Made by a program: the position numbers and the translations under genes | In this document: positions 8,495 to 16,415 of the stretch, piece by piece | How positions within the stretch are numbered: the first letter of the stretch is position 1 | How the letters are laid out: each line of letters opens with the position of its first letter | Assembly (NCBI RefSeq): GCF_003075455.1 | Contig: NZ_QDAE01000003.1 | Location: 124,001 to 188,000, forward strand | Origin: Arthrobacter sp. Bz4 | Lineage (GTDB): Bacteria > Actinomycetota > Actinomycetes > Actinomycetales > Micrococcaceae | DNA length: 64,000 bases | Direction of reading: 5' to 3' | The notes under the pieces: model-generated | The model's database searches: none | What the model saw: the letters and a program-made list of their open reading frames with translations, nothing else | Told to the model about the DNA's origin: nothing

Positions 8495-9412
8495 TCAGGC
8501 GGATCGGCTGAGACCTGGTGCTGGGGGGCGGCTGAGCTCGAGCCGGTCCAGGACGTCAAGTGCCGCGCCATGTTCGTTGAAGGTGTAGATGTGGAGGCCC
8601 GGGGCGCCGTCGTCGAGCGCCGCATGGGCGAGGTCCACGGTGGCCTGAACGCCGATGCGGCGCCGCGCGGCGTCGTCGTCGGCGTTCATCAGCCGGTCCC
8701 TGAGCGTGACGTCAACCTCGATTCCCGCGAGCTCGCTGAGACGCTCCAGCCGCTGCACGCTGGTGAAGGGGATGACACCGGGAATGATGGGAATCTCCAC
8801 CCCGGCTCTGCGGGCGGTACGCAGGAGCCGACGGTAGTGATCGGGAGCGAAATACACCTGGGTGATCGCGAAGTCGGCGCCAGCGGACTGTTTGGCCAGC
8901 AGCACCTCGATGTCATGTTCGAGACTGGGCGATTCAGGGTGTTTGGTGGAGTAGGCGGCGACCCCGACGGCGACCTTCCCCGCACACAGGTGGGCTGTCA
9001 GCTGACGCTCCACCCGCCGGATCAGCTCCACCAGCTCGCTGGCATAGTGCAGCTCGCCTGCTGACAGTGACATGTCCTGGGGCCGGTCACCCCGCAATGC
9101 GAGGATGCCGCGCACCCCACGGGAGATCAGTTCATCGATCAGCTCCATGAGGTAGTCGCGTGAATTACCCACGCAGGTCAGGTGCGCCAGGGGCTTCAGG
9201 GTGGTCTCATCAAGCAGCCGCATGAGCAGACCGATGGCCGTGTCACGGTTGGAGCCGGACGCCCCGTAGGTGACGGACACGAAGTCGGGGCGGGTATCCT
9301 CAAGGGCTCTGATCGTCCGCCAAAGAGCCTCTTCGGCGCTGGCGGACCGGGGCGGGAAAAGTTCGTAGGACAGAGCGGGGTAGCTCTGCGGGGGCGAATG
9401 CGCGAAAGACAT
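8495..9412 (-). CDS. metF: Methylenetetrahydrofolate reductase
   Basis: Reduces 5,10-methylene-THF to 5-methyl-THF, the methyl donor for MetE. The protein has 305 aa, normal for bacterial MetF. The N-terminal YELFPPRSASAEEALW matches the E-F-F/P-P-(K/R) entry segment, DFVSVTYGASGSNRD matches the conserved VTYGAGGS-type motif, and FAITQVYFAPDHY is the conserved (F)ITQ motif of the barrel. The ATG at 9412 is preceded by AAGGA at 5 nt. It is the first gene of the metF-metE unit, with a roughly 190-nt leader of strong predicted structure and a good promoter candidate at 9612-9640. Confidence 0.96.
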   Translation of the reverse strand: MSFAHSPPQSYPALSYELFPPRSASAEEALWRTIRALEDTRPDFVSVTYGASGSNRDTAIGLLMRLLDETTLKPLAHLTCVGNSRDYLMELIDELISRGVRGILALRGDRPQDMSLSAGELHYASELVELIRRVERQLTAHLCAGKVAVGVAAYSTKHPESPSLEHDIEVLLAKQSAGADFAITQVYFAPDHYRRLLRTARRAGVEIPIIPGVIPFTSVQRLERLSELAGIEVDVTLRDRLMNADDDAARRRIGVQATVDLAHAALDDGAPGLHIYTFNEHGAALDVLDRLELSRPPAPGLSRSA

Positions 9413-9602
9413 TTGTGTCCTTGTCGATAGGTCACTGCTGAAACGGTAGGCATCAGTTGAGTGAATAACCAGGAGGGACGCAGAGCTGAGTTCAGGCGTG
9501 GCGCGGCCGCGCACCACTTGAACTTCTGCGAACAAATGTCAGGCCCACATGGGGGCACCCACACTCTCCATCGGAGAGTCGCTGACCCGTTACTGAAGTA
9601 AC
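9413..9602 (-). promoter_or_regulatory. Structured 5' leader of metF (candidate regulatory RNA)
   Basis: On the metF sense strand two folded modules precede the gene. Module A (9538-9586) has an outer 5-bp stem GTCAG/CTGAC enclosing a 7-bp hairpin ACTCTCC/GGAGAGT with a 3-nt loop (9563-9579) and a 4-bp GCCC/GGGC hairpin (9543-9556). Module B (9479-9530) is one long interrupted stem: CGCAGA/TCTGCG, AGTTCA/TGAACT and an 8-bp apical helix with a CGGC loop. In the apical helix one pair is G-U in the metF RNA but A-C on the opposite strand, which favours RNA on this strand. It does not match the SAM, SAH, cobalamin or THF riboswitch cores I can recall. Confidence 0.55.
9589..9602. promoter_or_regulatory. 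Perfect dyad GTTACT-GA-AGTAAC (operator candidate)
   Basis: A 14-nt dyad with perfect 6-bp arms lies just downstream of the expected metF transcription start, and about 100 nt upstream of the FUSC start. It could be a repressor operator serving the divergent pair or the first hairpin of the metF leader. Confidence 0.4.
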
Positions 9603-9611
9603 TTGGGGGCT

Positions 9612-9640
9612 ACGCTACGCCGTCGACCCGGCGGCATCAA
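9612..9640 (-). promoter_or_regulatory. Candidate housekeeping-sigma promoter of metF-metE
   Basis: On the minus strand TTGATG (9635-9640) and TAGCGT (9612-9617) are separated by exactly 17 nt, a typical actinobacterial -35/-10 pair. Transcription would start near 9605, giving a leader of about 190 nt before the metF ATG. Confidence 0.5.
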
Positions 9641-9701
9641 GTATCGGCCGCGTAATACTGCGTCATTGGATGTATTCGGCATTGCTGGGAGAATAGCAAG
9701 C

Positions 9702-10820
9702 ATGCTGAAAAAACCATCCGGTGCACGCCTGTTAACCCAAATGGGTGGGCTGGTCCGACACAAGCGGCTACTGCTGGCCGTCAAAGCTGCGCTTGCCGCG
9801 TCCATCGCCTGGCTGATCGCTCTGCAGGTTCCGGGAGTCGCTGCGGAGTATCCGTACTACGCGCCGCTCGGCGCCGTGGCCTGCATGTACCCAACCATCT
9901 CGGGTTCAGCCAAACAGGGATTCCAGATCCTTATCGGGCTGGCCATCGGGTTTGCCCTGGCGTTCCCTATCATTTTCCTGGGCGACCGCTCAGTGTTCTC
10001 CATCGCGCTGGTGGTTGGTTTTGGGGTGCTGGCCGGTGGTCTGCCGCGCATCGGTGCGGGCCGGGACTGGATTCCCATCGCCGCCCTGTTTGTGCTCCTA
10101 CTGGGCGGCGACGATCCCGATGGGTACTCGTTCGGGTATCTGGTGCAGATGCTGGTGGGCGTGACCGTTGGGCTAATCGTGAACATCGTCATTGTCCCGC
10201 CCCTGCATCTCACTGGTGTGATCACTGGACTCGACAGCCTCAGGTCGGCGCTGTCCCTGCAGCTCAAGGACATGGGTGAGGCGTTGCGGGAACAATGGCC
10301 CCCCGAGCACGAGGAATGGGCCGACCGGCAGACCAAACTCACCACGTTCAGCCAGGAGGTGCGTACAGCGGTTCAACTGGCTGATTCGAGCCGCCACGGG
10401 AACATCCGTCAGTACCGTCACAAGAGAGACCTCGCTGCAGATTTCCACTCCCTGCAGTCGATGGAGCGAATCACTTTTTATGTGGAGGACATGACCGAGT
10501 TGCTCGCCGACGTCATCTGGCGATCACCGGAGACCACCCCGCTGCCCAAGCCCCTGGGACCGCCGCTCGCCCACGCACTGAACCTGACCGCCGCCGCTGT
10601 TGAAGAGTGGGACACCACAGCCGATTCGATGACCGATGCAGAAGCGGCGGTGGAAGACCTGATGGGGCACGTCAAACACGTCTCGCCGGATGATCGCATC
10701 GAAGCCACGGCTTCGATGGGCATGTCCCTAAGGCGCATCCTGCTGACCATCCACGCTGACGCTGGCCCCCAGGACCAGGAGGGAATTACTCTGCCGGCTC
10801 CTGAAACGAATGATCAATGA
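9702..10820 (+). CDS. FUSC-like (aromatic acid exporter family) membrane protein
   Basis: Integral membrane protein of 372 aa. The first half carries about six hydrophobic segments (for example LLLAVKAALAASIAWLIAL near residue 25 and VFSIALVVGFGVLAGGLP near 105); the second half is a soluble, helical, charged domain. This layout and the motif YYAPLGAVACMYPTISGSAK match the FUSC/ArAE family, linked to efflux of aromatic acids or unidentified small molecules. The ATG at 9702 has GGGAG upstream and puts the first helix near the N-terminus. Divergent from metF; its 3' end overlaps the convergent App1-like gene by 35 bp. Substrate unknown. Confidence 0.75.
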   Translation: MLKKPSGARLLTQMGGLVRHKRLLLAVKAALAASIAWLIALQVPGVAAEYPYYAPLGAVACMYPTISGSAKQGFQILIGLAIGFALAFPIIFLGDRSVFSIALVVGFGVLAGGLPRIGAGRDWIPIAALFVLLLGGDDPDGYSFGYLVQMLVGVTVGLIVNIVIVPPLHLTGVITGLDSLRSALSLQLKDMGEALREQWPPEHEEWADRQTKLTTFSQEVRTAVQLADSSRHGNIRQYRHKRDLAADFHSLQSMERITFYVEDMTELLADVIWRSPETTPLPKPLGPPLAHALNLTAAAVEEWDTTADSMTDAEAAVEDLMGHVKHVSPDDRIEATASMGMSLRRILLTIHADAGPQDQEGITLPAPETNDQ

Positions 10821-11892
10821 TGCCAAGATCAGCGAGCTGCGCCGACATTCCAGCGCCATCCGGTGCATACACCCACGGAATATTCGGCGTCCGCGATGAC
10901 GGTTTCGCGTTCGATCGGCCACCGGCCAGGACCGCCTCACCCATGGTGAGCTGGCGGATGGCGACCGCGCGCACATTCTGCGGGTAGTGGTCCGCGAAGT
11001 CGGCGTAAATTTCTTCATCATGCTGCCCGTTGTCACCGATGAGGAGCCACTTGATGTCGGGGAATTCGCCTGCGAGCCGTTTCAGAGAGCTGCGTTTATG
11101 CTCGGGTCCGCTGCGGAACCACCGGTCCCGGGTCGGACCCCAATCGGTGAGCAGTTTCGGACCCGCCGGGTAGAGGTTCCGGGAGAGGAACCGGGTCAGC
11201 GCGGGAGCAACATTCCATGCTCCGGTGGACAGGTAGAGCACGGGAGCACCGGGAGTCTCCTGGGTGATCCGTTCGAGCAGGACTGCCATGCCGGGCGTCG
11301 CCGCCCTGGCGTGCTCGTCCAGAACGAACGTGTTCCAGGCCGCCAGGAAGGGCCTGGGCAGGGCTGTGACCATCACCGTGTCATCAATGTCAGACACCAC
11401 CCCGAAGGTGGTGCCGGACTCGATAATCCGCACCGGCGACTCAACCAGGATGTCATCGGCGGACCGCAACTTGATGGTGTGCCACCCGGGGGCAAGCTGC
11501 GCATCTATGCGCGCATCGACGATGCCGCCACGGTCGGCGGTCACCTCATGGATTTCCCCGTCAATCTCAACTGTGACCTTCGCGTAGCGCACCGGCGCGC
11601 TGGTGAAGTTGCGCCAGCCACGGATGCCCTCCTTGATGGTCTTCAGCACTTCGCCGCCCTTGATGGGCGCCATCTCCACTGGATCGGCAAGTACCACACG
11701 GGCGAGCACCCGAATCCAGGTTGCTGAGCCATAGCCGGTGTAGGGAATGATGGTCTCCACATGCCCACGCTTGATGGCGACATTGGTCTGGACCGAGTGC
11801 CAGGCGTCGTCGATCCGTAATCCGAGGTGGGTACGTTCCTTGACGCCGTCGCGCTGCGGGTCGGGCTGACTTGATGGGGTGCTCGATGACAT
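10786..11892 (-). CDS. App1-family (DUF2183) phosphatase-like protein
   Basis: Protein of 368 aa with a DUF2183/App1 catalytic domain in its C-terminal half. The key HAD-type motif VVSDIDDTVMVTALP (DxDxT/V) is present, followed by YLSTGAWNVAPALTRFL and LLIGDNGQHDEEIYADF, the second acidic motif. Yeast App1 is a Mg-dependent phosphatidate phosphatase, so a lipid phosphate substrate is plausible but unproven for the bacterial branch. The N-terminal half resembles the beta-rich extension usual in actinobacterial members. It is transcribed alone, divergent from the M50 peptidase gene 52 nt away. Confidence 0.85.
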   Translation of the reverse strand: MSSSTPSSQPDPQRDGVKERTHLGLRIDDAWHSVQTNVAIKRGHVETIIPYTGYGSATWIRVLARVVLADPVEMAPIKGGEVLKTIKEGIRGWRNFTSAPVRYAKVTVEIDGEIHEVTADRGGIVDARIDAQLAPGWHTIKLRSADDILVESPVRIIESGTTFGVVSDIDDTVMVTALPRPFLAAWNTFVLDEHARAATPGMAVLLERITQETPGAPVLYLSTGAWNVAPALTRFLSRNLYPAGPKLLTDWGPTRDRWFRSGPEHKRSSLKRLAGEFPDIKWLLIGDNGQHDEEIYADFADHYPQNVRAVAIRQLTMGEAVLAGGRSNAKPSSRTPNIPWVYAPDGAGMSAQLADLGIIDHSFQEPAE

Positions 11893-11944
11893 GCCACTAG
11901 TCTTTCACGCCGGCGTACCCATTTTCGTTCAGTAGGGTGGTGCA

Positions 11945-12682
11945 ATGATCGAGACGTGGTGGTACCAACTCCTGGGCGGATTCGCCCGGGCCGCGCCTCC
12001 GGAGATCACCGGTGTTGAGCTGCTCATCATGGTGATCGCTGCCGCGCTTCTCTCACTCCCCCGGGCAACCTGGCGGTATTTCGGCTTGTTCACCACCATC
12101 GTGCATGAACTCGGCCATGCGTTCGCCGCCCTCATGACGGGTCGTGTCCTCAAAGGAATCACCCTCACCATGGACCATGCGGGCACGACGACGACGATCG
12201 GCCGGCCGGGGTGGCGGTCCGCCTGGTCCGGCTTCTGGGGGTATCCGACGCCGGCTGCACTCGGGGCGGCCCTGACCTGGGCCGGGGTGAACGGCTGGGG
12301 TCCGGCGGCCCTGTCGACCGGCGCATTGATCCTCCTGGCGGCCCTGGCGTTCATCCGCAATGCTGGCGGTGTACTGATTCTTCTGGTGACAGTCAGTCTT
12401 TCGATGGTGCTGGTCCTGGCAGTGCCTGAGGAACTGACCGGGCACGTGGTGGTTGCCCTTGGTCTGGCCTTGCTGGTTGGTTCGGTCCGTGATCTTGGCA
12501 AGGTGCTCGCGGTCCATCTGCGACGGCGTCGGGAGCTCCAGTCCTCCGATGCTTACCTGCTCTATCGCAGCACCGGCGTCCCATCGCCGGTTTGGCTGCT
12601 GTTGTTCGCGGCTGTCATTGCCGGATCGCTCGTCGCTGCATGGATTTCACTCTCGGGGGAGATGGGTCCAGGAATCGCCTAG
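11945..12682 (+). CDS. M50 family membrane metallopeptidase
   Basis: Multi-pass membrane protein of 245 aa with the zinc-binding motif HELGH in TTIVHELGHAFAALMTGR (near residue 57), diagnostic of site-2-protease-like peptidases. Several hydrophobic helices follow (GPAALSTGALILLAALAFI and others). The PDZ domain of RseP-type proteases is absent; this short form resembles the M50B-like family of actinobacteria, whose substrates are unknown. The second zinc ligand (NxxPxxxxDG type) is not obvious. The ATG lies just after GTAGGGTGGTGCA. Confidence 0.82.
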   Translation: MIETWWYQLLGGFARAAPPEITGVELLIMVIAAALLSLPRATWRYFGLFTTIVHELGHAFAALMTGRVLKGITLTMDHAGTTTTIGRPGWRSAWSGFWGYPTPAALGAALTWAGVNGWGPAALSTGALILLAALAFIRNAGGVLILLVTVSLSMVLVLAVPEELTGHVVVALGLALLVGSVRDLGKVLAVHLRRRRELQSSDAYLLYRSTGVPSPVWLLLFAAVIAGSLVAAWISLSGEMGPGIA

Positions 12683-12798
12683 CATCATCAGCTTGTTCGC
12701 GGCCCGGCTGGCTGCTTCTCCGCAATTTTTCCGCTGTATCGGGTGGGATATACGTAAGATGACCGAATTGGGGCTACCGTAGGGATGCCACACTGATC

Positions 12799-14367
12799 GT
12801 GGCGCGGGCGCGTGGTGCGCTCCTCAACAGATTCGGGAGCATCTCGGTGATATTTCGGTGGGGGAAGTCTGTTCTCGCTGCATTTCCGCGTGGTTCGCGA
12901 CTCCCTGATCCCGCATGGAACTCCCGACACCGGTTAATCGTCCTTTTCGCGCTGGTGGCATCCGGGATGGTCACCGTATTCGCCCTCGGTCTGGGGACCT
13001 CCCCGTGGATGGCTTTATCGCTCGGGGTTCCGCCGGTGGCTGTGGCCCTGGTGGCGTGGAAGGCTCCCATCGGTCGGAGGTTCAGTGCGTCGCTGAGCTC
13101 CGCCTCCCTAATGCTGATCGCCGCCCTCGTGGTGCATATCAGTGGCACCATCGAAGCCCATTTTCTGTTTTTCATTCTGGTCCCGGTGGTCGCCCTCTAC
13201 GAGGATTGGGCCCCGCTGGCGACAGCATCTCTTCTGGTTCTCGGTTATCACGCCTTCATGGGTCTGCATTCCCCTACCGCGGTTTACAACCACCAGGCTG
13301 CCACCGACAGCCCGGTGGCATGGTCCCTGATTCACAGCGCGTTATTTCTGGCCATGTGCGTCACCAGCATTGTGCACTGGACCATCCATGAGCGCGCCAG
13401 ACGCGAAGAGAATACTCTCCTGGATCGCCTCGCCGACCAGGCCCTCCATGACCCCCTGACGGGCCTTGCCAACCGAACTCTCCTTCACGATCGACTCAAC
13501 CAGGCTCTCAGCCTGAGCCAGCGGACCGGGGCGTCGGTCATGGTGATCGCAGTCGACATAGACGGTTTCAAACCAGTCAACGATTCCTATGGGCATGCCA
13601 CCGGAGATGCTCTCCTGGTCGAGCTCGCGCAGCGATTGGGGTCCTGCATCAGGGCCGGCGACACTGCAGCGCGCAACGGTGGCGACGAATTCACCCTGCT
13701 CCTCCCTGGCACTACCAGGGAGGAGGCCCCGGGTATGGCCGGGCGCATCCTCGCCGCCGTCAGTCCACCCTTCAGCCTGCCCGGCGTCGAGCTGGAAATG
13801 AGCGTCAGCGTTGGCCTTGCTGTCAGCTCAACGGGCACGGAGGGCGAAGCGCTCCTGCAGGAGGCGGACCAGGCGATGTATTCGGCGAAGCACAATGGGC
13901 GGGGTGGCTACGTCATCTTTGACAGGTCCCTCGTGCCGGGAACGCTCGGCACGATGACTGTCCACCCTGACCAGGCCCGCGGCTGGGTGGCATACACCCA
14001 GTCGCTCCGCGCCGAAATTGCTTCAGCCAAAGACCTTGGGCGGATTCCCGAGCAATCCCGCGGCCCGGAGACGGTCCGCCGTACCCTGGAATCGATCATT
14101 GCCGCAATCGACCAGTTGCCGCATGGTCCGCAGACAGCGAAGTTGCCGTTACCCGAACGAAACGCTCTCGAGGAGTTTGTCTTCCACCATGACCTGGTGC
14201 AGCACTGGGCCGACACCCTGCTGGCTGACTCAATCATTCAGGTTGAGCGGTCGGCGGAGGCCAACCTTTTCTGGCTTGCGCTACGGAGGTCAGCGATGAA
14301 GGACCACGGGGACCCCGGGAACAGCCCGGAGTCCGACGGGGACAACGTCCCCGTGGCAGCTACTTAG
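12799..14367 (+). CDS. Membrane-bound diguanylate cyclase (GGDEF) with a C-terminal extension
   Basis: Expected to make cyclic di-GMP from two GTP. Of 522 aa, residues 40-200 hold about five or six hydrophobic segments, probably a membrane sensor. The GGDEF domain follows: DIDGFKPVNDSYGHATGDAL, then RNGGDEFTLLLPG with an intact GGDEF active loop. RAGD, five residues before it, is an intact inhibitory I-site, so product feedback is likely. About 130 residues follow the domain (from PGTLGTMTVHPDQARGW on), helical and without a family I recognise. The start is a GTG at 12799. The 3' end overlaps the convergent cellulase gene by 8 bp. Confidence 0.9.
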   Translation: MARARGALLNRFGSISVIFRWGKSVLAAFPRGSRLPDPAWNSRHRLIVLFALVASGMVTVFALGLGTSPWMALSLGVPPVAVALVAWKAPIGRRFSASLSSASLMLIAALVVHISGTIEAHFLFFILVPVVALYEDWAPLATASLLVLGYHAFMGLHSPTAVYNHQAATDSPVAWSLIHSALFLAMCVTSIVHWTIHERARREENTLLDRLADQALHDPLTGLANRTLLHDRLNQALSLSQRTGASVMVIAVDIDGFKPVNDSYGHATGDALLVELAQRLGSCIRAGDTAARNGGDEFTLLLPGTTREEAPGMAGRILAAVSPPFSLPGVELEMSVSVGLAVSSTGTEGEALLQEADQAMYSAKHNGRGGYVIFDRSLVPGTLGTMTVHPDQARGWVAYTQSLRAEIASAKDLGRIPEQSRGPETVRRTLESIIAAIDQLPHGPQTAKLPLPERNALEEFVFHHDLVQHWADTLLADSIIQVERSAEANLFWLALRRSAMKDHGDPGNSPESDGDNVPVAAT

Positions 14368-15970
14368 CGCTGACCGTGACTACCGGCTTGACCGGCGGCT
14401 TGGGTGCGTTCACTTGCAGACCGACCGTTGCCGTCTGACCCTTTCGCAGGGTTTTGGTCCAGTCCGAGCCGACACAGGTCACCGATTTCCTGGTCACCGA
14501 CGTGCACTTCATCCCCCAGGAGTTGGCAACACTGATGACGTTGGGGTCGGTGAACGTCACCGACCACGAGTTCACGGCTCTGGAAGCACTGACCGATATC
14601 TGGGCGACATATCCCCCGTTCCACGAACTCTGCAACGACCACTTGGCGGCAACCGCGCTCGATCCTGTTCCCGGAACCGGGGTAGCCGTCTTGCTGGGTG
14701 TAGGGGCAGGGGCCGGCTTCGACGTTGGCGCAGGCGCGGCCGACTGGGTAGGTGTGGGCACCGCCACGGGCCGAAGGATGGGCTTCAGCGCGGCAAGTTT
14801 GGCGGTTTCCGGGGTACGCCAATCCGACTTTAGTAGTCCGCCAGTGTCGGAACTGTTGGGATTGAACGACCAGTAGGCGAAGCTTGTTCCGTTCGCTGCC
14901 AAATAGCTCACGAGCTTACCCATCCACTGCTTGTCAGAGGTGGTTTCCAATTTTGAACCGAATTCTCCGACCAGGACAGGCGCTATCCCGTTCTTGGAAA
15001 TATAGCCCCAGTTGGCGTCCCAAATTCCCGGCAGATTCGCGGGGTAATTGGATGCCGAGAACCATTTTTGCGGATATACCGATGCCGGGTAATCGTGCGG
15101 TGAATAGACCACCTGGTTGGGTACCGTCAGCTTTACGGGTTTCTTGGCCACATCTGCGAGGCCGCCGCCCCACCAGGTCCAGGAGCCGTTGCCCTGGGCC
15201 TCGACGCCTTCAACGATGATCAGGAGCTTGGAGTTCACTGTTTGAACTGCCTTGCCAGCGCGGGTCGCGGCAGCGTGCCAGTCATGTGCGGGGTTCGAGC
15301 CGCCCCAACGTGCTACGCCGTGGGGCTCGTTGTGAAGGTCGAAGCCGATCACTGTGGGTTCGTTTTTGTACCGGGTGGCGAGCTTCTTCCAGTCGGCGAT
15401 CCACTGCGCCTCGCTGTACTGGGGGGTGTACCAAAGCTCTGACTGAGCGGCCGAGGACGGGCGGTGTCGGTCAAGAATGACGTTTAGTCCCAAAGCCTTG
15501 GACTTGGCGATGAAAAGGTCCATCACCTGCTGTGGGGTCTTTTTCGCCAACTCCGGGTTGGCGTAGAAGTTGGTGTCAGAGCTGACTTTGCCGGTGGTGA
15601 TGCACTGGTTGGAGTACGGCAGTCGAATGGTGTTGAAGCCCATCGACTTTATCTGCCGGAGCCCGTCATTGAGATTGATGGTCCACAGTCCGTGGGGGAC
15701 GCAGTCGGGCGTCTCCAGGCCAAACCAATTGGCCGCCCTGATGACATAGGGCTTGTTTGCCGCGTCGCGAATTGTTCCGCCGTCAGTGTGCAGCCACCCC
15801 GCGCCCTTAGTGGACACATTTGCCGCGTGAACAACGTTCAAAGCTTCGGGAGCCGAAGCAGGCGGGACACCCCCGCAGCCTGCCAACGCAAGCATCACTG
15901 CCGCCATCGTTGCCGTAGCCGCCAGGAAACGCCCACGGAATCCCGCCCGAGGGCCGGAATGTTCAGCCAT
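14360..15970 (-). CDS. Lipoprotein glycoside hydrolase family 5 (cellulase-like) with C-terminal CBM2
   Basis: Secreted enzyme of 536 aa. The N-terminus is a lipoprotein signal with lipobox LALAGC, acylated Cys at 32. The GH5 barrel shows the acid/base Glu in VIGFDLHNEPHGVARWGG and the nucleophile Glu in APVLVGEFGSKLE, with NTIRLPYSNQC and DRHRPSSAAQSELWY between them. A Pro/Ala/Thr linker (PTPTQSAAPAPTSKPAPAPT) leads to a family 2 carbohydrate-binding module (SSWNGGYVAQISVSA, WSVTFTDPNV, two cysteines). This suggests a beta-1,4-glucanase held on the cell surface and bound to cellulose. The ATG follows AAGGA at 10 nt. No sugar transporter or regulator lies next to it. Confidence 0.92.
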   Translation of the reverse strand: MAEHSGPRAGFRGRFLAATATMAAVMLALAGCGGVPPASAPEALNVVHAANVSTKGAGWLHTDGGTIRDAANKPYVIRAANWFGLETPDCVPHGLWTINLNDGLRQIKSMGFNTIRLPYSNQCITTGKVSSDTNFYANPELAKKTPQQVMDLFIAKSKALGLNVILDRHRPSSAAQSELWYTPQYSEAQWIADWKKLATRYKNEPTVIGFDLHNEPHGVARWGGSNPAHDWHAAATRAGKAVQTVNSKLLIIVEGVEAQGNGSWTWWGGGLADVAKKPVKLTVPNQVVYSPHDYPASVYPQKWFSASNYPANLPGIWDANWGYISKNGIAPVLVGEFGSKLETTSDKQWMGKLVSYLAANGTSFAYWSFNPNSSDTGGLLKSDWRTPETAKLAALKPILRPVAVPTPTQSAAPAPTSKPAPAPTPSKTATPVPGTGSSAVAAKWSLQSSWNGGYVAQISVSASRAVNSWSVTFTDPNVISVANSWGMKCTSVTRKSVTCVGSDWTKTLRKGQTATVGLQVNAPKPPVKPVVTVSAK

Positions 15971-16130
15971 AAAATTCAGTTCCTTCTAAATGAGACCAGC
16001 TATTCCGGCAATAATCTCTCTGAGAATACGCTAGAAACGCTTCCGCCTGCCCGCAGGTTCGGGCACCCTGCGGAGACGTTGCCGTGGGTCACAGGGTATT
16101 CTTGATGCTGACGAAAGGGGCGGGGCACAG

Positions 16131-16406
16131 ATGTCCAAAAGTAAGCGGAACGACTCGTCGACCGTCGACCTCCACCCGTGGCCGGTGCCGGTGAATAGCC
16201 GAGCCCTGCACATCGCGAAAATGGTCTTGGGTGCGGGGATGATTGTCCTGCTTCTCACCCAGGTGATGCCAGTGAACTTGCTGGGCGGAATGATGAATAA
16301 CTTCTTCACCATTATTCTTTTACTTTCCTGGGCGGGCCCGGCACGGCGGATGATGCGCCGTTACTCATCGGGCGGGCGGAATAATCCCCCCGCTGAAGAA
16401 CAGTAA
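16131..16406 (+). CDS. Small hypothetical membrane protein
   Basis: Protein of 91 aa with a hydrophilic N-terminus, two hydrophobic segments (HIAKMVLGAGMIVLLLTQVM around 26-45 and NNFFTIILLLSWAGPA around 55-70) and a basic, hydrophilic tail. I do not recognise the family. A purine-rich AAAGGGGCGGGG lies just before the ATG and codon use matches neighbours. It converges on the quinone oxidoreductase gene with 9 nt between stops. Confidence 0.6.
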   Translation: MSKSKRNDSSTVDLHPWPVPVNSRALHIAKMVLGAGMIVLLLTQVMPVNLLGGMMNNFFTIILLLSWAGPARRMMRRYSSGGRNNPPAEEQ

Positions 16407-16415
16407 TTCGCAACG

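Noticed and set aside
9413-9602. Known SAM, cobalamin or THF riboswitch before metF
   Set aside because: The conserved cores I recall (for example the GGCAACC region of SAM-I/IV or the GCCACTG B12 box) are not present, so only an unassigned structured leader is claimed.
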